NCBI GenBank assembly: GCA_000012145.1
Contig: CP000053.1
Span: forward strand, 868,001-932,000
Origin: Rickettsia felis URRWXCal2
Lineage (GTDB): Bacteria; Pseudomonadota; Alphaproteobacteria; Rickettsiales; Rickettsiaceae
Direction: 5' to 3'
Length of the DNA stretch: 64,000 nucleotides
Shown here: piece after piece, positions 44,865-54,290 of the stretch
Layout of the letters: every line of letters starts with the position of its first letter
How positions within the stretch are numbered: position 1 is the stretch's first letter
Program-made: the position numbers and the translations under genes
Notes under the pieces: generated by a model
What the model was told of the DNA's origin: nothing
What the model saw: only the letters and a program-made list of their open reading frames with translations
The model's database searches: none

Positions 44865-46349
44865 ATGGCACGTAATAAAATAAATAATGACAAAAACATA
44901 GCTGCTAACGAAGAAGCAGATATTCCTATCCCAAGGGTTTTACCTTCAAATGTTCAAGCAGAACAAATGCTACTTGGAGCAATTCTAACTAATAATGAAT
45001 TACTTAGTTATGTATCGGAATTTTTGCGTAGTGAACATTTTTTCGAACCTATTCATCAAAAAATCTATAACGCAATTGAAAAAATTACCGAAAAAGGTTT
45101 GATAGCTACACCTATTACTTTACGTAGTATGTTAACTCAAGATGAACTATTTCAAGAAATAGAAGGAGCGGAATATTTAGCAAAATTGATAACTATGTCA
45201 ATGATGGTAATAAATCCGGTTGATTACGGTAAAATAATATATGATTTAGCAATAAAGCGTAATTTAATCAATATCGGTGAAGAAGTAGTAAACGACGCTT
45301 ATAACTCCTCATTAGAGATTGAAGCAAGAGAACAGATTGAACATGCCGAGGCTAAACTTTACGATTTAGCTAGCGAAAGCCTAAATGAAAAGAGTTTTAC
45401 CAGAATCGGTATTCCTATTTCGGAATCCCTTGCTAGCATCAATAGAGCTATGAAAAATAACGATCACGTAATCGGTATATCTACAGGTTTACTTGATCTA
45501 GATAATAAATTATTCGGCTTTCATAATTCCGATCTTTTAATTCTCGCAGGACGTCCATCGATGGGTAAAACAGCATTTGCTATAAATCTTGCACTTAACG
45601 CCTGTAATAATATGCGTCTTAAAAATATTAGGGATAATCAGGAAATTCAGTCGGTAGGTTTTTTCTCCTTAGAAATGTCCTCAGAACAGCTAACCACACG
45701 TCTACTTTCAATGTGTGCAGAAATTGATTCTACTTCTCTTCGTACGGGGATTCTAGGTGAAGAAAAATATAACCGTCTTCGCAAAGAAGCAAATACTTTA
45801 TCGGAATTACAATTTTTTATCGATGATACCCCTGCTCTATCTATTTCCGCTATAAGAACAAGAGCTAGAAGAATGAAACGTAAACATAATCTCGGTATAT
45901 TATTTATCGATTATTTACAATTAATTAGAGGAGTAAGTAAATCTGAAAATAGAGTTAGCGAGATTTCAGAAATAACCCAAGGTTTAAAGGCAATAGCAAA
46001 AGAGTTAAATATTCCAGTTATTGCGTTATCTCAGCTTTCAAGAGCGGTAGAACTACGTGAGGATAAAAAACCTATGCTATCCGACCTTAGAGAATCAGGA
46101 ACTATAGAACAGGATGCTGATATAGTAATGTTTATTTATCGTGAAGAATATTATTTAACAAGAAAAGAACCGGCAGCAGGCGATGCTAAACATGCCGAAT
46201 GGTTAGATAAGCTCAATAAAGTATATAATATTGCCGATATAATTGTTGCAAAACATCGTAACGGACCGGTTGGAAATGTTCCGCTTTATTATGATAGTCA
46301 ATTTTCTAAATTTGGTAATTTGGAGAAAAGAACTTTTAGTTCTAATTAA
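44865..46349 (+). CDS. dnaB: Replicative DNA helicase DnaB
   Basis: Ring helicase of the replication fork. The 494-residue protein has the N-terminal primase-contact domain (RVLPSNVQAEQMLLGAILTN), the linker, and the RecA-like domain with Walker A GRPSMGKTAF, Walker B LGILFIDYLQLI and the DnaB-specific QLSRAVELREDKKPMLSDLRESGTIEQDADIVMFIYREEYY. The start at MARNKINNDKNI is supported by the family alignment. It follows ubiX and an antitoxin remnant. Confidence 0.97.
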   Translation: MARNKINNDKNIAANEEADIPIPRVLPSNVQAEQMLLGAILTNNELLSYVSEFLRSEHFFEPIHQKIYNAIEKITEKGLIATPITLRSMLTQDELFQEIEGAEYLAKLITMSMMVINPVDYGKIIYDLAIKRNLINIGEEVVNDAYNSSLEIEAREQIEHAEAKLYDLASESLNEKSFTRIGIPISESLASINRAMKNNDHVIGISTGLLDLDNKLFGFHNSDLLILAGRPSMGKTAFAINLALNACNNMRLKNIRDNQEIQSVGFFSLEMSSEQLTTRLLSMCAEIDSTSLRTGILGEEKYNRLRKEANTLSELQFFIDDTPALSISAIRTRARRMKRKHNLGILFIDYLQLIRGVSKSENRVSEISEITQGLKAIAKELNIPVIALSQLSRAVELREDKKPMLSDLRESGTIEQDADIVMFIYREEYYLTRKEPAAGDAKHAEWLDKLNKVYNIADIIVAKHRNGPVGNVPLYYDSQFSKFGNLEKRTFSSN

Positions 46350-46390
46350 ATCAGAATTACTTTAACGTCATTATTGCGTGGACACCAAGC

Positions 46391-46484
46391 CGTCATTGCG
46401 AGCGAACGTTAGTGAGCGTGGCAATCTCAGGAATGTTTCCCGAGATTGCTTCGTCAGTTACTTCGTAACTTCCTCGCAATGACG
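46391..46484. repeat. RPE after dnaB
   Basis: 94 bp with ends CGTCATTGCGAGCGA / CTTCCTCGCAATGACG. It encodes the tail of the next minus-strand antitoxin frame. Confidence 0.85.
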
Positions 46485-46665
46485 ACGTTTGTCGTTTATT
46501 TTTTTCTACCCATTTTATTGCTTTATCAAGCACCTCATTATTATTGTCCCTATAAAGCCACATCTCATTATCAGGAATGAACTTACCGGCATATTTCTTT
46601 CCTAAGGATATTTGCCCGTTATTCCCTGCTTGCTTGATTGTCTTTGTATTATTTTCTATTATCAT
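46393..46665 (-). CDS. Antitoxin-like protein with an RPE-encoded tail
   Basis: A 90-residue frame. Residues 1-58 (TIKQAGNNGQISLGKKYAGK, FIPDNEMWLYRDNNNEVLDK, AIKWVEKN) resemble rickettsial small DNA-binding antitoxins with a strand-helix layout. The remainder (SSLRGSYEVTDEAISGNIPEI...) is RPE sequence. No toxin gene follows on the minus strand; beyond lies the end of the converging dnaB. I therefore regard it as an orphan whose 3' end was replaced. Confidence 0.5.
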   Translation of the reverse strand: MIIENNTKTIKQAGNNGQISLGKKYAGKFIPDNEMWLYRDNNNEVLDKAIKWVEKNKRQTSSLRGSYEVTDEAISGNIPEIATLTNVRSQ

Positions 46666-46693
46666 AATTCCTATTTTTCAATATTACTATATA

Positions 46694-47893
46694 TTATTTA
46701 GCTAATATATTAACAAGTTCATAGCCCATTATAAGCATTCCAATAATTACGCATATAATAATTAGATATTGTTTTTGCAATTCAGGATAATAAAAATTCT
46801 TTATCTTTGCTTTATATAACAGATAAACCGGTAATAAAATTACAATTATTACAAGAATCATACCGGCAAACCCTAAAATTGTAATAAAAGCATTAGGTAC
46901 TACTACTGCTACAATATAGGCCGGTAATATAGTAACAATAGCGGCGGTCATATTACGACTTACTACATTCGGTATCGAATTCATAAACATAGTTTTAAGA
47001 GAATCACATAGCCCTACTCCTACTCCGAGTATTGAGGTAGCGATAGCAAGAGTTGAAATTATCCAAACTAATAATTGTACGAACTGCCATTTTGCTATAT
47101 TACTTAATTCCTTAATTAAATCTCCGACTTCTACATTACCTGTAATCATTTGTTGGTAAAATGTTGGATTATTATGATGTACTACAATAAGAATACTACA
47201 AGTCCAAATTATATATACTATTGCAGGAATTAAGCTGCCAAATAAAAACGCCGTCTTTAGCATTTTAGCATCTTTGTTACAATAATTAGTTAAGGTATGG
47301 AAGATTACTTGGAAACCAAATGAAGTAAAAACTACCGGAGTTACTACGCCCCATATAGATATTTCTTTATAATTTGGTGAGAATAAAGGTAAATTATCCC
47401 ACTGAATCATGGAAACAAGTCCAATAACTAAAATTGCAATTATTATAAGCAACCCGATAAATAGTACTCGATTTATATAATCTACTAACTTTAGAGGTAA
47501 TAATAATATTAGAATGCTAATAATAACATACCATGCTCCTATATCAGTTATACTTGTATCTAAAGCTAATAACTTCTGTAATATTGAAGAGCCTCCATAT
47601 ATAAATACTGCAAGTAAAGCATATGAAAGGAGCTTAAGGCTTACCGTACCAATGATTTGAGCAGTATGTCCTGAAAAATATTTTCCAAGTGTCCCAAGTG
47701 TTAAGCCTTTACCCGCTTGAAGATTAAGCTCCAAGTTAATTAAAGAAGTATAATACATTATAAACCAAATTATAAACATCAATATTATACTAGGTATTAT
47801 ACCTAATTTTGCTAATACCATAGGCAGTGCTATCATACCGCTACCTATACAAGTACCTGAAATTAACAGGATTGAACCAATAAGTTTTTGCAT
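46694..47893 (-). CDS. Aromatic amino acid permease (TyrP/Mtr family)
   Basis: A 399-residue, 11-helix transporter of the HAAAP family. It starts with SILLISGTCIGSGMIALPMVLAKLGIIPS, the glycine-rich first-helix substrate motif. It continues with LTLGTLGKYFSGHTAQIIGT and TPVVFTSFGFQVIFHTLTNYC. The family takes up tyrosine or tryptophan with protons, and Rickettsia cannot make either amino acid, which fits. The substrate is not fixed by sequence. Confidence 0.88.
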   Translation of the reverse strand: MQKLIGSILLISGTCIGSGMIALPMVLAKLGIIPSIILMFIIWFIMYYTSLINLELNLQAGKGLTLGTLGKYFSGHTAQIIGTVSLKLLSYALLAVFIYGGSSILQKLLALDTSITDIGAWYVIISILILLLPLKLVDYINRVLFIGLLIIIAILVIGLVSMIQWDNLPLFSPNYKEISIWGVVTPVVFTSFGFQVIFHTLTNYCNKDAKMLKTAFLFGSLIPAIVYIIWTCSILIVVHHNNPTFYQQMITGNVEVGDLIKELSNIAKWQFVQLLVWIISTLAIATSILGVGVGLCDSLKTMFMNSIPNVVSRNMTAAIVTILPAYIVAVVVPNAFITILGFAGMILVIIVILLPVYLLYKAKIKNFYYPELQKQYLIIICVIIGMLIMGYELVNILAK

Positions 47894-48116
47894 AATTTAA
47901 TGAAGTTTAGATTAAAGAAAAAAGTATGTAATTTTTGCTAAAAAGAAAATCAGCTAAAAAAAGAAGATAAGATTTTAAAGGAAAAAGTTTTGATAAGTAA
48001 AATTAACATTCGTATAATTTTGTTAAAGTATATGTAATGATATAATATAATTATATTAATAATTTATGTCAAATTATTAATATTGCTTTTTAAGGGTATT
48101 TTTGTATGTTTTTATT

Positions 48117-48163
48117 AGACAGCTTTCTAAATAACCTCTAGAAGCCGGTTTAGAAAGATGTCT
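48117..48163. repeat. Internally deleted RPE-1 remnant upstream of the pseudouridine synthase
   Basis: A 47-bp sequence with ends AGACAGCTTTCTAAA / TTTAGAAAGATGTCT, the same termini as the hemD RPE-1, without the middle. It ends 22 bp before the start codon at 48186, so it forms part of the leader. The rest of 47894-48185 is AT-rich without a feature I can name. Confidence 0.6.
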
Positions 48164-48185
48164 ATGAAATTTACTATATTTAAAA

Positions 48186-48875
48186 ATGCAGAGATTAGCC
48201 AAAATAATTAGTAATGCAGGAATATGTTCTAGGCGTGATGCTGAAAAGCTGATACTCGAAGGGCAAGTAAAAGTAGACGGCATTACAATTTTATCACCGG
48301 CTACAAATGTTGATATTAGTAATCAAATTGAAGTATCAGGCATATTAATCAATCAATCGCAAAAACCAAGGCTTTGGATTTATTACAAGCCTGTCGGTTT
48401 AATTACCACTCACAAAGATCCCTTATCTCGTAAAACGGTATTTGAGCAGCTAACCGGCTTACCTCGTGTTATTTCAATAGGTAGGCTAGATTTAAATAGC
48501 GAAGGTTTGTTATTACTAACTAATAGCGGTGACTTAGCTCGTCAGTTTGAGCTACCCTCAAATAGGTTAAAGCGAGTATATCATGTTAGAGCATATGGAA
48601 AGTCTGATATTCTACTAAAAAGCGATTATAAAAATTTAGAAATTGACGGGATATTTTATAATCCTCATTCGATAAAATTATTTAAGCAAAATAAGAGTAA
48701 TTCTTGGTTTGAAGTAGTTTTATTTGAAGGAAAAAATCGGGAAATTAGAAGAATATTCGAGTATTTTGGACTAAAAGTTAACAAATTAATTAGGATTCAA
48801 TATGGTAGTTTTACAATAGATAATCTAAAACCCGGAGCTTATAAAGAAATAAATAATAAAATACTGGAAAAATAA
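48186..48875 (+). CDS. rluB: 23S/16S rRNA pseudouridine synthase (RluB/RsuA family)
   Basis: Converts a specific uridine in rRNA to pseudouridine. The 229-residue protein has an N-terminal S4 RNA-binding domain (MQRLAKIISNAGICSRRDAEKLILEGQVKVDG). The catalytic domain has the active-site aspartate in SIGRLDLNSEGLLLLTNSGDLA, plus KRVYHVRAYG and FEGKNREIRRIFEYFGLKVNKLIRIQYG. The RluB type (23S) is more likely than RsuA by the opening residues. It starts at ATG 48186, just beyond an RPE-1 remnant. Confidence 0.88.
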   Translation: MQRLAKIISNAGICSRRDAEKLILEGQVKVDGITILSPATNVDISNQIEVSGILINQSQKPRLWIYYKPVGLITTHKDPLSRKTVFEQLTGLPRVISIGRLDLNSEGLLLLTNSGDLARQFELPSNRLKRVYHVRAYGKSDILLKSDYKNLEIDGIFYNPHSIKLFKQNKSNSWFEVVLFEGKNREIRRIFEYFGLKVNKLIRIQYGSFTIDNLKPGAYKEINNKILEK

Positions 48876-48925
48876 TTAGTAATGTGTTATTATTAACGCA
48901 TTTTAACTAATCATATAGAAAACAT

Positions 48926-51805
48926 ATGACAAATCTTAATATATATAAATGTGAAGAAAAAGACTTAAACGATTATCTTGGTTATATAAAAGATAACCCT
49001 AGTGTCTCATTAAATGATTTTATCAAAAATAAATATTTCGCTGAAGATAATGATAAAATTATTATTACTAGCTTAGAAAATATGGAAATTAACGCAGATT
49101 TAGTCAATGCTAATTTCCAAGGTACAATATTAACAGATGCCGTATTTAATAATTGTGACTTAACAAATACCATATTATGTGATTCAGATTTAACAAATGT
49201 AAAATTTAATGATTGTACATTTATCGGTACCGACTTTAGAGGAGCAAATCTTCATTACACAGACTTTAATTATAAAGATTATGATTATGATAACTATAAA
49301 ATCCCCAATCTAAAAGATAAAATACGAGATATAAAACTATCTTTTTCAGATCTTGAAAGATTAAATAAATATATAGATAAGGATTTAGAAAAAGAACGCA
49401 TTAAAGAAGTAGTTATAGATGAAACTACAAATAAAAAGAAATATATTCTAGCTACGGAAGACGAAGAAACTTTACATACAGTTAAATCAAAAGAGCTAAA
49501 GACTAAGCAAGAAGAGTTAGAAACTCTAAAGCAAAACCTAGATAATCCTGGGATTGCTACCAATCTTTTAAATGCTTTTTGGAATAGTGCAGAAACTATT
49601 GCTCAAAACCGACAAAACGAATTAGAAAAAATCAACAAGTTACAGCATGAAGTAAATAAATTAGAAACTGAAATATATGCTTTAGATAACCTTAGAATGT
49701 TCTGCGGTAACGGTCTTGCAGATATTTTTGAGCAGCTAAAAAATGAAAAAATACAAATAAAACTAGACCCATCATATATTATAGGTTCGACTGCCAAAGA
49801 GCGTGATATACCGAAAGAATATATAAAATTAACTTCTGCCGAATTTGATCTATATTTAGCTGAAGCAGCAAAACAATCTGACACAAAATTATCTCTTACC
49901 GAATTTGTTAGAAAGCAAAAAAATCTTTCAGAAGATTTAAATATAGTTCCTGATCTTTCAGAAATTAATTTATTGGGTAGAACTCTTACTAATCTTAACC
50001 TGAAGAATACATTATTTGTTGCAGCTAATTTAGAAAATGTTAATATCTCAAATTGTAATTTAGATTTTGCTAATTTTGAAGGAGCTAATTTACAAAATGC
50101 CGTTTTTCAAAATGTTAACGCTCGTAACGCAGGATTTCTTTTTGCTGATCTTAAAAATAGTAAAATTGAAAATAGTGATATGTCGAGAGCTTACATGCCT
50201 AAAGTAGATTTATCTGAAGCAGAAGTAACAAATAGCAAATTTAATGCTGTTATGATGGTTAATGCCGATGCTGAAAAGTTAATTATTAAAGATTCAGAAT
50301 GGAAAAACTCTAATCTTACCGGTATATCACTTGCTTATGCAGATATGCAAAGAGTTCAAATGCAGGGGGTAGTTTTAAATAATGCACTTCTAGATCAAGC
50401 AAATATCGTTTCTACTGATCTTGAAAATGCTTTTATGAATAATGCACGTGCGTTAGAAGCAAAATTCAAAGAACAATGTAACATGCAAGGCATAACTGCA
50501 AGGAATGCCTATTTTAGCGATGCTGAATTTGAAAATATACTATCTTTAAAAGAAGCTGACTTAAGAGAAGCTATAATGCAGCGTGTTAAACTTAAGAACG
50601 CTGATTTAACAAAAGCAAAGCTTGATAAAGCAAATCTTGAATATGCCGATCTTACAAACGCTACGCTTACTAATGCAACTGCACAATTTGCTAAGTTAAG
50701 TAATGCTACTTTAGAAAAAGCAGAAGCTGAAGGATTAAATATTTCTGATGCTATTGCTAAAAATATTAATGCTCAGGAAGCTAACTTTAAAAATGCAATT
50801 ATGCAGCGTGCCGATCTTACTAAAGCTGATTTCACTAAAGCGGTGCTTGAAAATGCCGATATGCAAGCAGTAGAAGCAGCCGAGGCTATATTTAAAGAAG
50901 CAAATCTAAAACAAGCAAATCTAAAAGCAGCAAATCTAGCTGGAATTAATAAAGAAGGAGCAGATTTTGATAAAGCAAAAATCAACGACGCTACAAAGAT
51001 GCATGATACTAAAGGTGAGGCTAAAGGGAATTTAGATCATCAAGATAAAGACGGTAAAAAAACATCTGTCAATGTTAACGAACATGCTAAATTACAAGAT
51101 AAAATTCATGCAAGAGAAAAAAGCGGTTGGTTTCTGAAAACCGGAGTAGGACAGTTTTGTACAAAAATTGCTAAAACTACTACATCAGGAATTAGCAGCG
51201 TAACAAATTTTTTAGCAAGTAAGAAATTTTTAGTAGGGTTTGCCGTAGTAGCAGGTCTTGCAGTAGCAGCTGCACCTTTTGTAGCAATGCCTGTATTATT
51301 GGTCACCGGCTCGGCCCTTGCTACTAAAGCTGTTATTCTAGGAGCAGGTATTTTAGCTGGAGGTCTAGTCGCTACCGGAACTTATAAACTTACTCAAAAA
51401 CCTTTACGCAATCTTCAGAAATCATTTGAAAATTTGACTAGCAGTATAGATAAATATATCTCACCACCTCCTGAAAATATTGATGAATTAGTAACAGAAA
51501 AACAACAAGCAAGGCAAAAAGCTGAAACAGAAAAATCTAAAGAAAGGGAAGAAAATTTAAATAATGTAAATAATAATATTGATAAAGCTAAAGAACAAGA
51601 TATTTTAAAACAAGCACAAAATAATTTAAACCAGGAAACGCCAAAAGTAGAAATAAAAGAAAAGAAAGATAAAACTGTAGAAAAACAACAAACAGAGCCT
51701 GGTAAATTTGTAGCAAAATTTAAGCCTAACACTAAAGGCAAAGGATTTGTCGAAAAAATAAAAGACAAAAAAAAAACAAATTCAACAAAAGAAGCATATA
51801 ACTAA
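48926..51805 (+). CDS. Large pentapeptide-repeat protein with a membrane hairpin
   Basis: A 959-residue protein. Residues about 50-115 and 345-700 are A(D/N)LxxA-type pentapeptide repeats (NLTNIL-like start, then LKNADLTKAKLDKANLEYAD), expected to form a right-handed beta-helix. Between them is a coiled coil (about 170-250). Near residues 760-825 are two hydrophobic segments (FLVGFAVVAGLAVAAAPFVA and VILGAGILAGGLVATGTYKL), likely a membrane hairpin. The tail is a Lys/Glu-rich coiled coil. Function unknown; a host-contact or scaffold role is possible. It lies 50 bp after rluB and its stop is 5 bp before rsmD. Confidence 0.75.
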   Translation: MTNLNIYKCEEKDLNDYLGYIKDNPSVSLNDFIKNKYFAEDNDKIIITSLENMEINADLVNANFQGTILTDAVFNNCDLTNTILCDSDLTNVKFNDCTFIGTDFRGANLHYTDFNYKDYDYDNYKIPNLKDKIRDIKLSFSDLERLNKYIDKDLEKERIKEVVIDETTNKKKYILATEDEETLHTVKSKELKTKQEELETLKQNLDNPGIATNLLNAFWNSAETIAQNRQNELEKINKLQHEVNKLETEIYALDNLRMFCGNGLADIFEQLKNEKIQIKLDPSYIIGSTAKERDIPKEYIKLTSAEFDLYLAEAAKQSDTKLSLTEFVRKQKNLSEDLNIVPDLSEINLLGRTLTNLNLKNTLFVAANLENVNISNCNLDFANFEGANLQNAVFQNVNARNAGFLFADLKNSKIENSDMSRAYMPKVDLSEAEVTNSKFNAVMMVNADAEKLIIKDSEWKNSNLTGISLAYADMQRVQMQGVVLNNALLDQANIVSTDLENAFMNNARALEAKFKEQCNMQGITARNAYFSDAEFENILSLKEADLREAIMQRVKLKNADLTKAKLDKANLEYADLTNATLTNATAQFAKLSNATLEKAEAEGLNISDAIAKNINAQEANFKNAIMQRADLTKADFTKAVLENADMQAVEAAEAIFKEANLKQANLKAANLAGINKEGADFDKAKINDATKMHDTKGEAKGNLDHQDKDGKKTSVNVNEHAKLQDKIHAREKSGWFLKTGVGQFCTKIAKTTTSGISSVTNFLASKKFLVGFAVVAGLAVAAAPFVAMPVLLVTGSALATKAVILGAGILAGGLVATGTYKLTQKPLRNLQKSFENLTSSIDKYISPPPENIDELVTEKQQARQKAETEKSKEREENLNNVNNNIDKAKEQDILKQAQNNLNQETPKVEIKEKKDKTVEKQQTEPGKFVAKFKPNTKGKGFVEKIKDKKKTNSTKEAYN

Positions 51806-51809
51806 ATAA

Positions 51810-52400
51810 GTGTTAAAAATAATATCCGGTAAATATAGAAACCAAATTATACCTACCGCTAAAAATATCAAATATCGACCTTCCACCGGTAAGCTCAAAG
51901 AGGCAATATTTAGTATATTAACCTCCGGTGAGTTTACCGGTAATAAATTATTTAACGAAAATACCCACATTCTCGATTTATTTGCCGGTAGCGGTAGCCT
52001 TGCTTTTGAAAGCCTATCAAGAGGAGCAGGCTTTGCTACCTTAATTGATATTGATACATCCTCATTAAAAATAGCAGAAGGATTTGCTAAATCTCTAAAC
52101 ATTGAAAACAATGTTAATTTGGTTAATATTAATGCTTTAAATCTACCGAAAGCAAATGAATCATTTGATCTTGTATTTATAGACCCCCCTTATCATAAAG
52201 ATATAGTAACTAAAGTAATGAAATTGCTGATAAAAAATAACTGGCTTAGAGACGGTACTATCATAGTTATTGAGATGGCTAAAACAGATAATTATGTTTT
52301 AGATGAAAATATTGAAATTTTATGTGAAAAACTATATGGTAAGAGTAAGCTGTTGGTTTTAAGATTTACTGTCATTCCTGCGAAAGCAGGAATCCAGTAA
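51810..52400 (+). CDS. rsmD: 16S rRNA (guanine966-N2)-methyltransferase
   Basis: Methylates G966 of 16S rRNA. It starts at GTG 51810 with LKIISGKYRNQIIPTAKNIKYRPSTGKLKEAIFSIL, which is canonical. Features are the SAM-binding motif ILDLFAGSGSLAFESLSRGA and catalytic FIDPPYHKD (DPPY). The family is about 185-190 residues; here the last part (FTVIPAKAGIQ) is encoded by an RPE (52370-52496). So the native end has been replaced by RPE residues, but the catalytic domain is whole. Confidence 0.92.
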   Translation: MLKIISGKYRNQIIPTAKNIKYRPSTGKLKEAIFSILTSGEFTGNKLFNENTHILDLFAGSGSLAFESLSRGAGFATLIDIDTSSLKIAEGFAKSLNIENNVNLVNINALNLPKANESFDLVFIDPPYHKDIVTKVMKLLIKNNWLRDGTIIVIEMAKTDNYVLDENIEILCEKLYGKSKLLVLRFTVIPAKAGIQ

Positions 52401-52496
52401 GAAATATATAAAAACTTATTTTTTATATATTTACTTAGTCAAGGATGTAATAATTAAGACTATTTTTGTGGATTCCTGCTTTCGCAGGAATGACAT
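52370..52496. repeat. RPE at the rsmD 3' end
   Basis: 127 bp with ends TGTCATTCCTGCGAAAGC / GCTTTCGCAGGAATGACAT; it supplies the rsmD stop codon. Confidence 0.85.
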
Positions 52497-52526
52497 AGGA
52501 ACGCTTCTGAATCATAGCTTAAAAAC

Positions 52527-53867
52527 ATGACCAAAGACAAGAAGCATTATATCTGTTCTAACTGTGGAAATACTAGTCCTAAATGGTCGGGGCAGTGCTT
52601 TGACTGCGGTGTATGGGGTAGTATTGTCGAAGAGATAGTAAGCACGAATAAAGCAATTGTTAAAACAGGTAGCAAACAAGATTTCGATAAGCTTTCAGGT
52701 CACGTAGCCGAACAGTTACGCATCCCTACCCCTATAGGTGAATTAAATAGAGTACTAGGTGGCGGTTTGGTGCTTGGTTCTGCTATATTAATAGGAGGAG
52801 ACCCTGGCATAGGCAAATCTACTTTGTTACTACAACTAGCAGCAAGTAACTTTGCATCAAAGATGAATTGCTTATATATAACGGGCGAAGAATCATTAGA
52901 CCAAATAAAATTAAGGGCCATAAGGTTAAATCTAACTAACTATAATACCGATATTTTAGCAGCCACTAATTTGGAAGATATTATTGCGAGTATAGAAGCT
53001 AATAAAAATAATATTGATTTAGTAGTGATTGATTCTATTCAAACAATTACCACAAAAGAATTATCCTCGCCTCCAGGCACTGTTTCACAAATTCGTATAT
53101 GTGCAAATGAACTTGTTAATTATGCTAAGCAAAACAATATAATTATTTTACTAAGCTGTCACGTAACTAAAGACGGTCAGCTAGCAGGTCCTAAGATACT
53201 TGAGCATTTAGTTGATACCGTGCTATATTTCGAGGGAGATCATAATAATCATTTCCGTATTTTACGTTCATATAAAAATCGTTTTGGCGGTGTGGGTGAA
53301 ATAGGAGTATTTGAGATGTGCGGCAGCGGGCTTATTGAAGTAACAAACCCGTCTGAACTATTTTTGATGAAGCGAGAGCAGAACGTTATAGGTACGTCTA
53401 TTTTTGCAGGAATTGAAGGCTCAAGACCGTTACTTATGGAAGTACAAGCCCTCATAGTACCTTCAAATATGGTAACTCCTAGACGCTCTGCGGTGGGCTG
53501 GGACGCTAATAGATTATCAATGATACTTGCCGTGCTTAGTAGTAGGATAGGACTTAATCTTGCTAATTATGAAGTATATTTAAGCATCGCTGGAGGGCTT
53601 AAAATTGCCGATCCTGCTTCGGACCTTGCAGTAGCAGCGAGCTTAATATCTGCCGCAACCGGCAAACCTGTACCCGAACATAGCGTCTTCTTCGGCGAAA
53701 TAAGCTTATCGGGTGAGATAAGAAAAACTGCAAAAGCAGAAACAAGAATAAAAGAAGCCGTAAAGCTTGGATTTAATAAGATTATCTGCTCTAAACTTGA
53801 GAATTTAACGTATGACTTTATATCTTCCGTCTCACATTTAAAGGATTTAAAAGAGATAATTAGATGA
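52527..53867 (+). CDS. radA: DNA repair protein RadA
   Basis: Branch-migrating RecA-like helicase in recombination. The 446-residue protein has the N-terminal zinc finger (C10, C13, C24, C27; ICSNCGNTSPKW...CFDCGVWG), Walker A GDPGIGKS (91-98), the RadA motif RSYKNRFGGVGEIGVFEM and the C-terminal Lon-protease-like domain (GGLKIADPASDLAVAASLIS). It overlaps the next gene by 4 bp (ATGA), suggesting a shared transcript with the unknown downstream protein. Confidence 0.97.
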   Translation: MTKDKKHYICSNCGNTSPKWSGQCFDCGVWGSIVEEIVSTNKAIVKTGSKQDFDKLSGHVAEQLRIPTPIGELNRVLGGGLVLGSAILIGGDPGIGKSTLLLQLAASNFASKMNCLYITGEESLDQIKLRAIRLNLTNYNTDILAATNLEDIIASIEANKNNIDLVVIDSIQTITTKELSSPPGTVSQIRICANELVNYAKQNNIIILLSCHVTKDGQLAGPKILEHLVDTVLYFEGDHNNHFRILRSYKNRFGGVGEIGVFEMCGSGLIEVTNPSELFLMKREQNVIGTSIFAGIEGSRPLLMEVQALIVPSNMVTPRRSAVGWDANRLSMILAVLSSRIGLNLANYEVYLSIAGGLKIADPASDLAVAASLISAATGKPVPEHSVFFGEISLSGEIRKTAKAETRIKEAVKLGFNKIICSKLENLTYDFISSVSHLKDLKEIIR

Positions 53868-54199
53868 AAAAAAAATATAAAAATACTTTAGTTTATGAGG
53901 TAAGAAATTTGGAAGAAGCACGAAATTTTTTATCTTCTGAAAAAGGAAAATTTGTGTTAACTACTCCAAGCGGAAGCGTGAAATATTATGGTATACTAGT
54001 AATTGATCAAATGCTTAAAGCTTTAAGCATAGAATTTCCGGAAAAAGTTGTAGATATTATTGCAGATGTAGGTGATGACCATCCTGCTTTATTTACTGCA
54101 ATCAAACTAGGATACAATAATATAGTATATACAGGGGATTCTAAGGAAGCTAAGGGGTTGTTTTGCAAAACCAAAACCGTCATTGCGAGCGATCTTTGA
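53864..54199 (+). CDS. Conserved unknown protein downstream of radA
   Basis: A 111-residue soluble protein, translationally coupled to radA by a 4-bp overlap. It shows LVYEVRNLEEARNFLSSEKG, FVLTTPSGSVKYYGILVIDQ, then IADVGDDHPALFTAIKLGYN and IVYTGDSKEAKGL. The alternating strand-helix layout suggests a small alpha/beta fold. I do not recognise a family. The last residues (…VIASDL) come from the RPE that starts at 54178, so the natural C-terminus is altered. Confidence 0.65.
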   Translation: MKKKYKNTLVYEVRNLEEARNFLSSEKGKFVLTTPSGSVKYYGILVIDQMLKALSIEFPEKVVDIIADVGDDHPALFTAIKLGYNNIVYTGDSKEAKGLFCKTKTVIASDL

Positions 54200-54272
54200 A
54201 CGCGTGGCAATCTCAAGAATTTTCCCGAGATTGCTTCGTCAATTTACTATTGTAAATTTCCTCGCAATGACA
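54178..54272. repeat. RPE between the unknown protein and recO
   Basis: 95 bp with ends CGTCATTGCGAGCGA / TTCCTCGCAATGACA, ending 18 bp before the recO start codon. Confidence 0.85.
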
Positions 54273-54290
54273 AAAATTTAATAAAAAACT

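Noticed and set aside
50773..51768. Several minus-strand frames under the pentapeptide gene
   Set aside because: Antisense shadows caused by repetitive codon use on the plus strand; Ser/Phe-rich with no family match.
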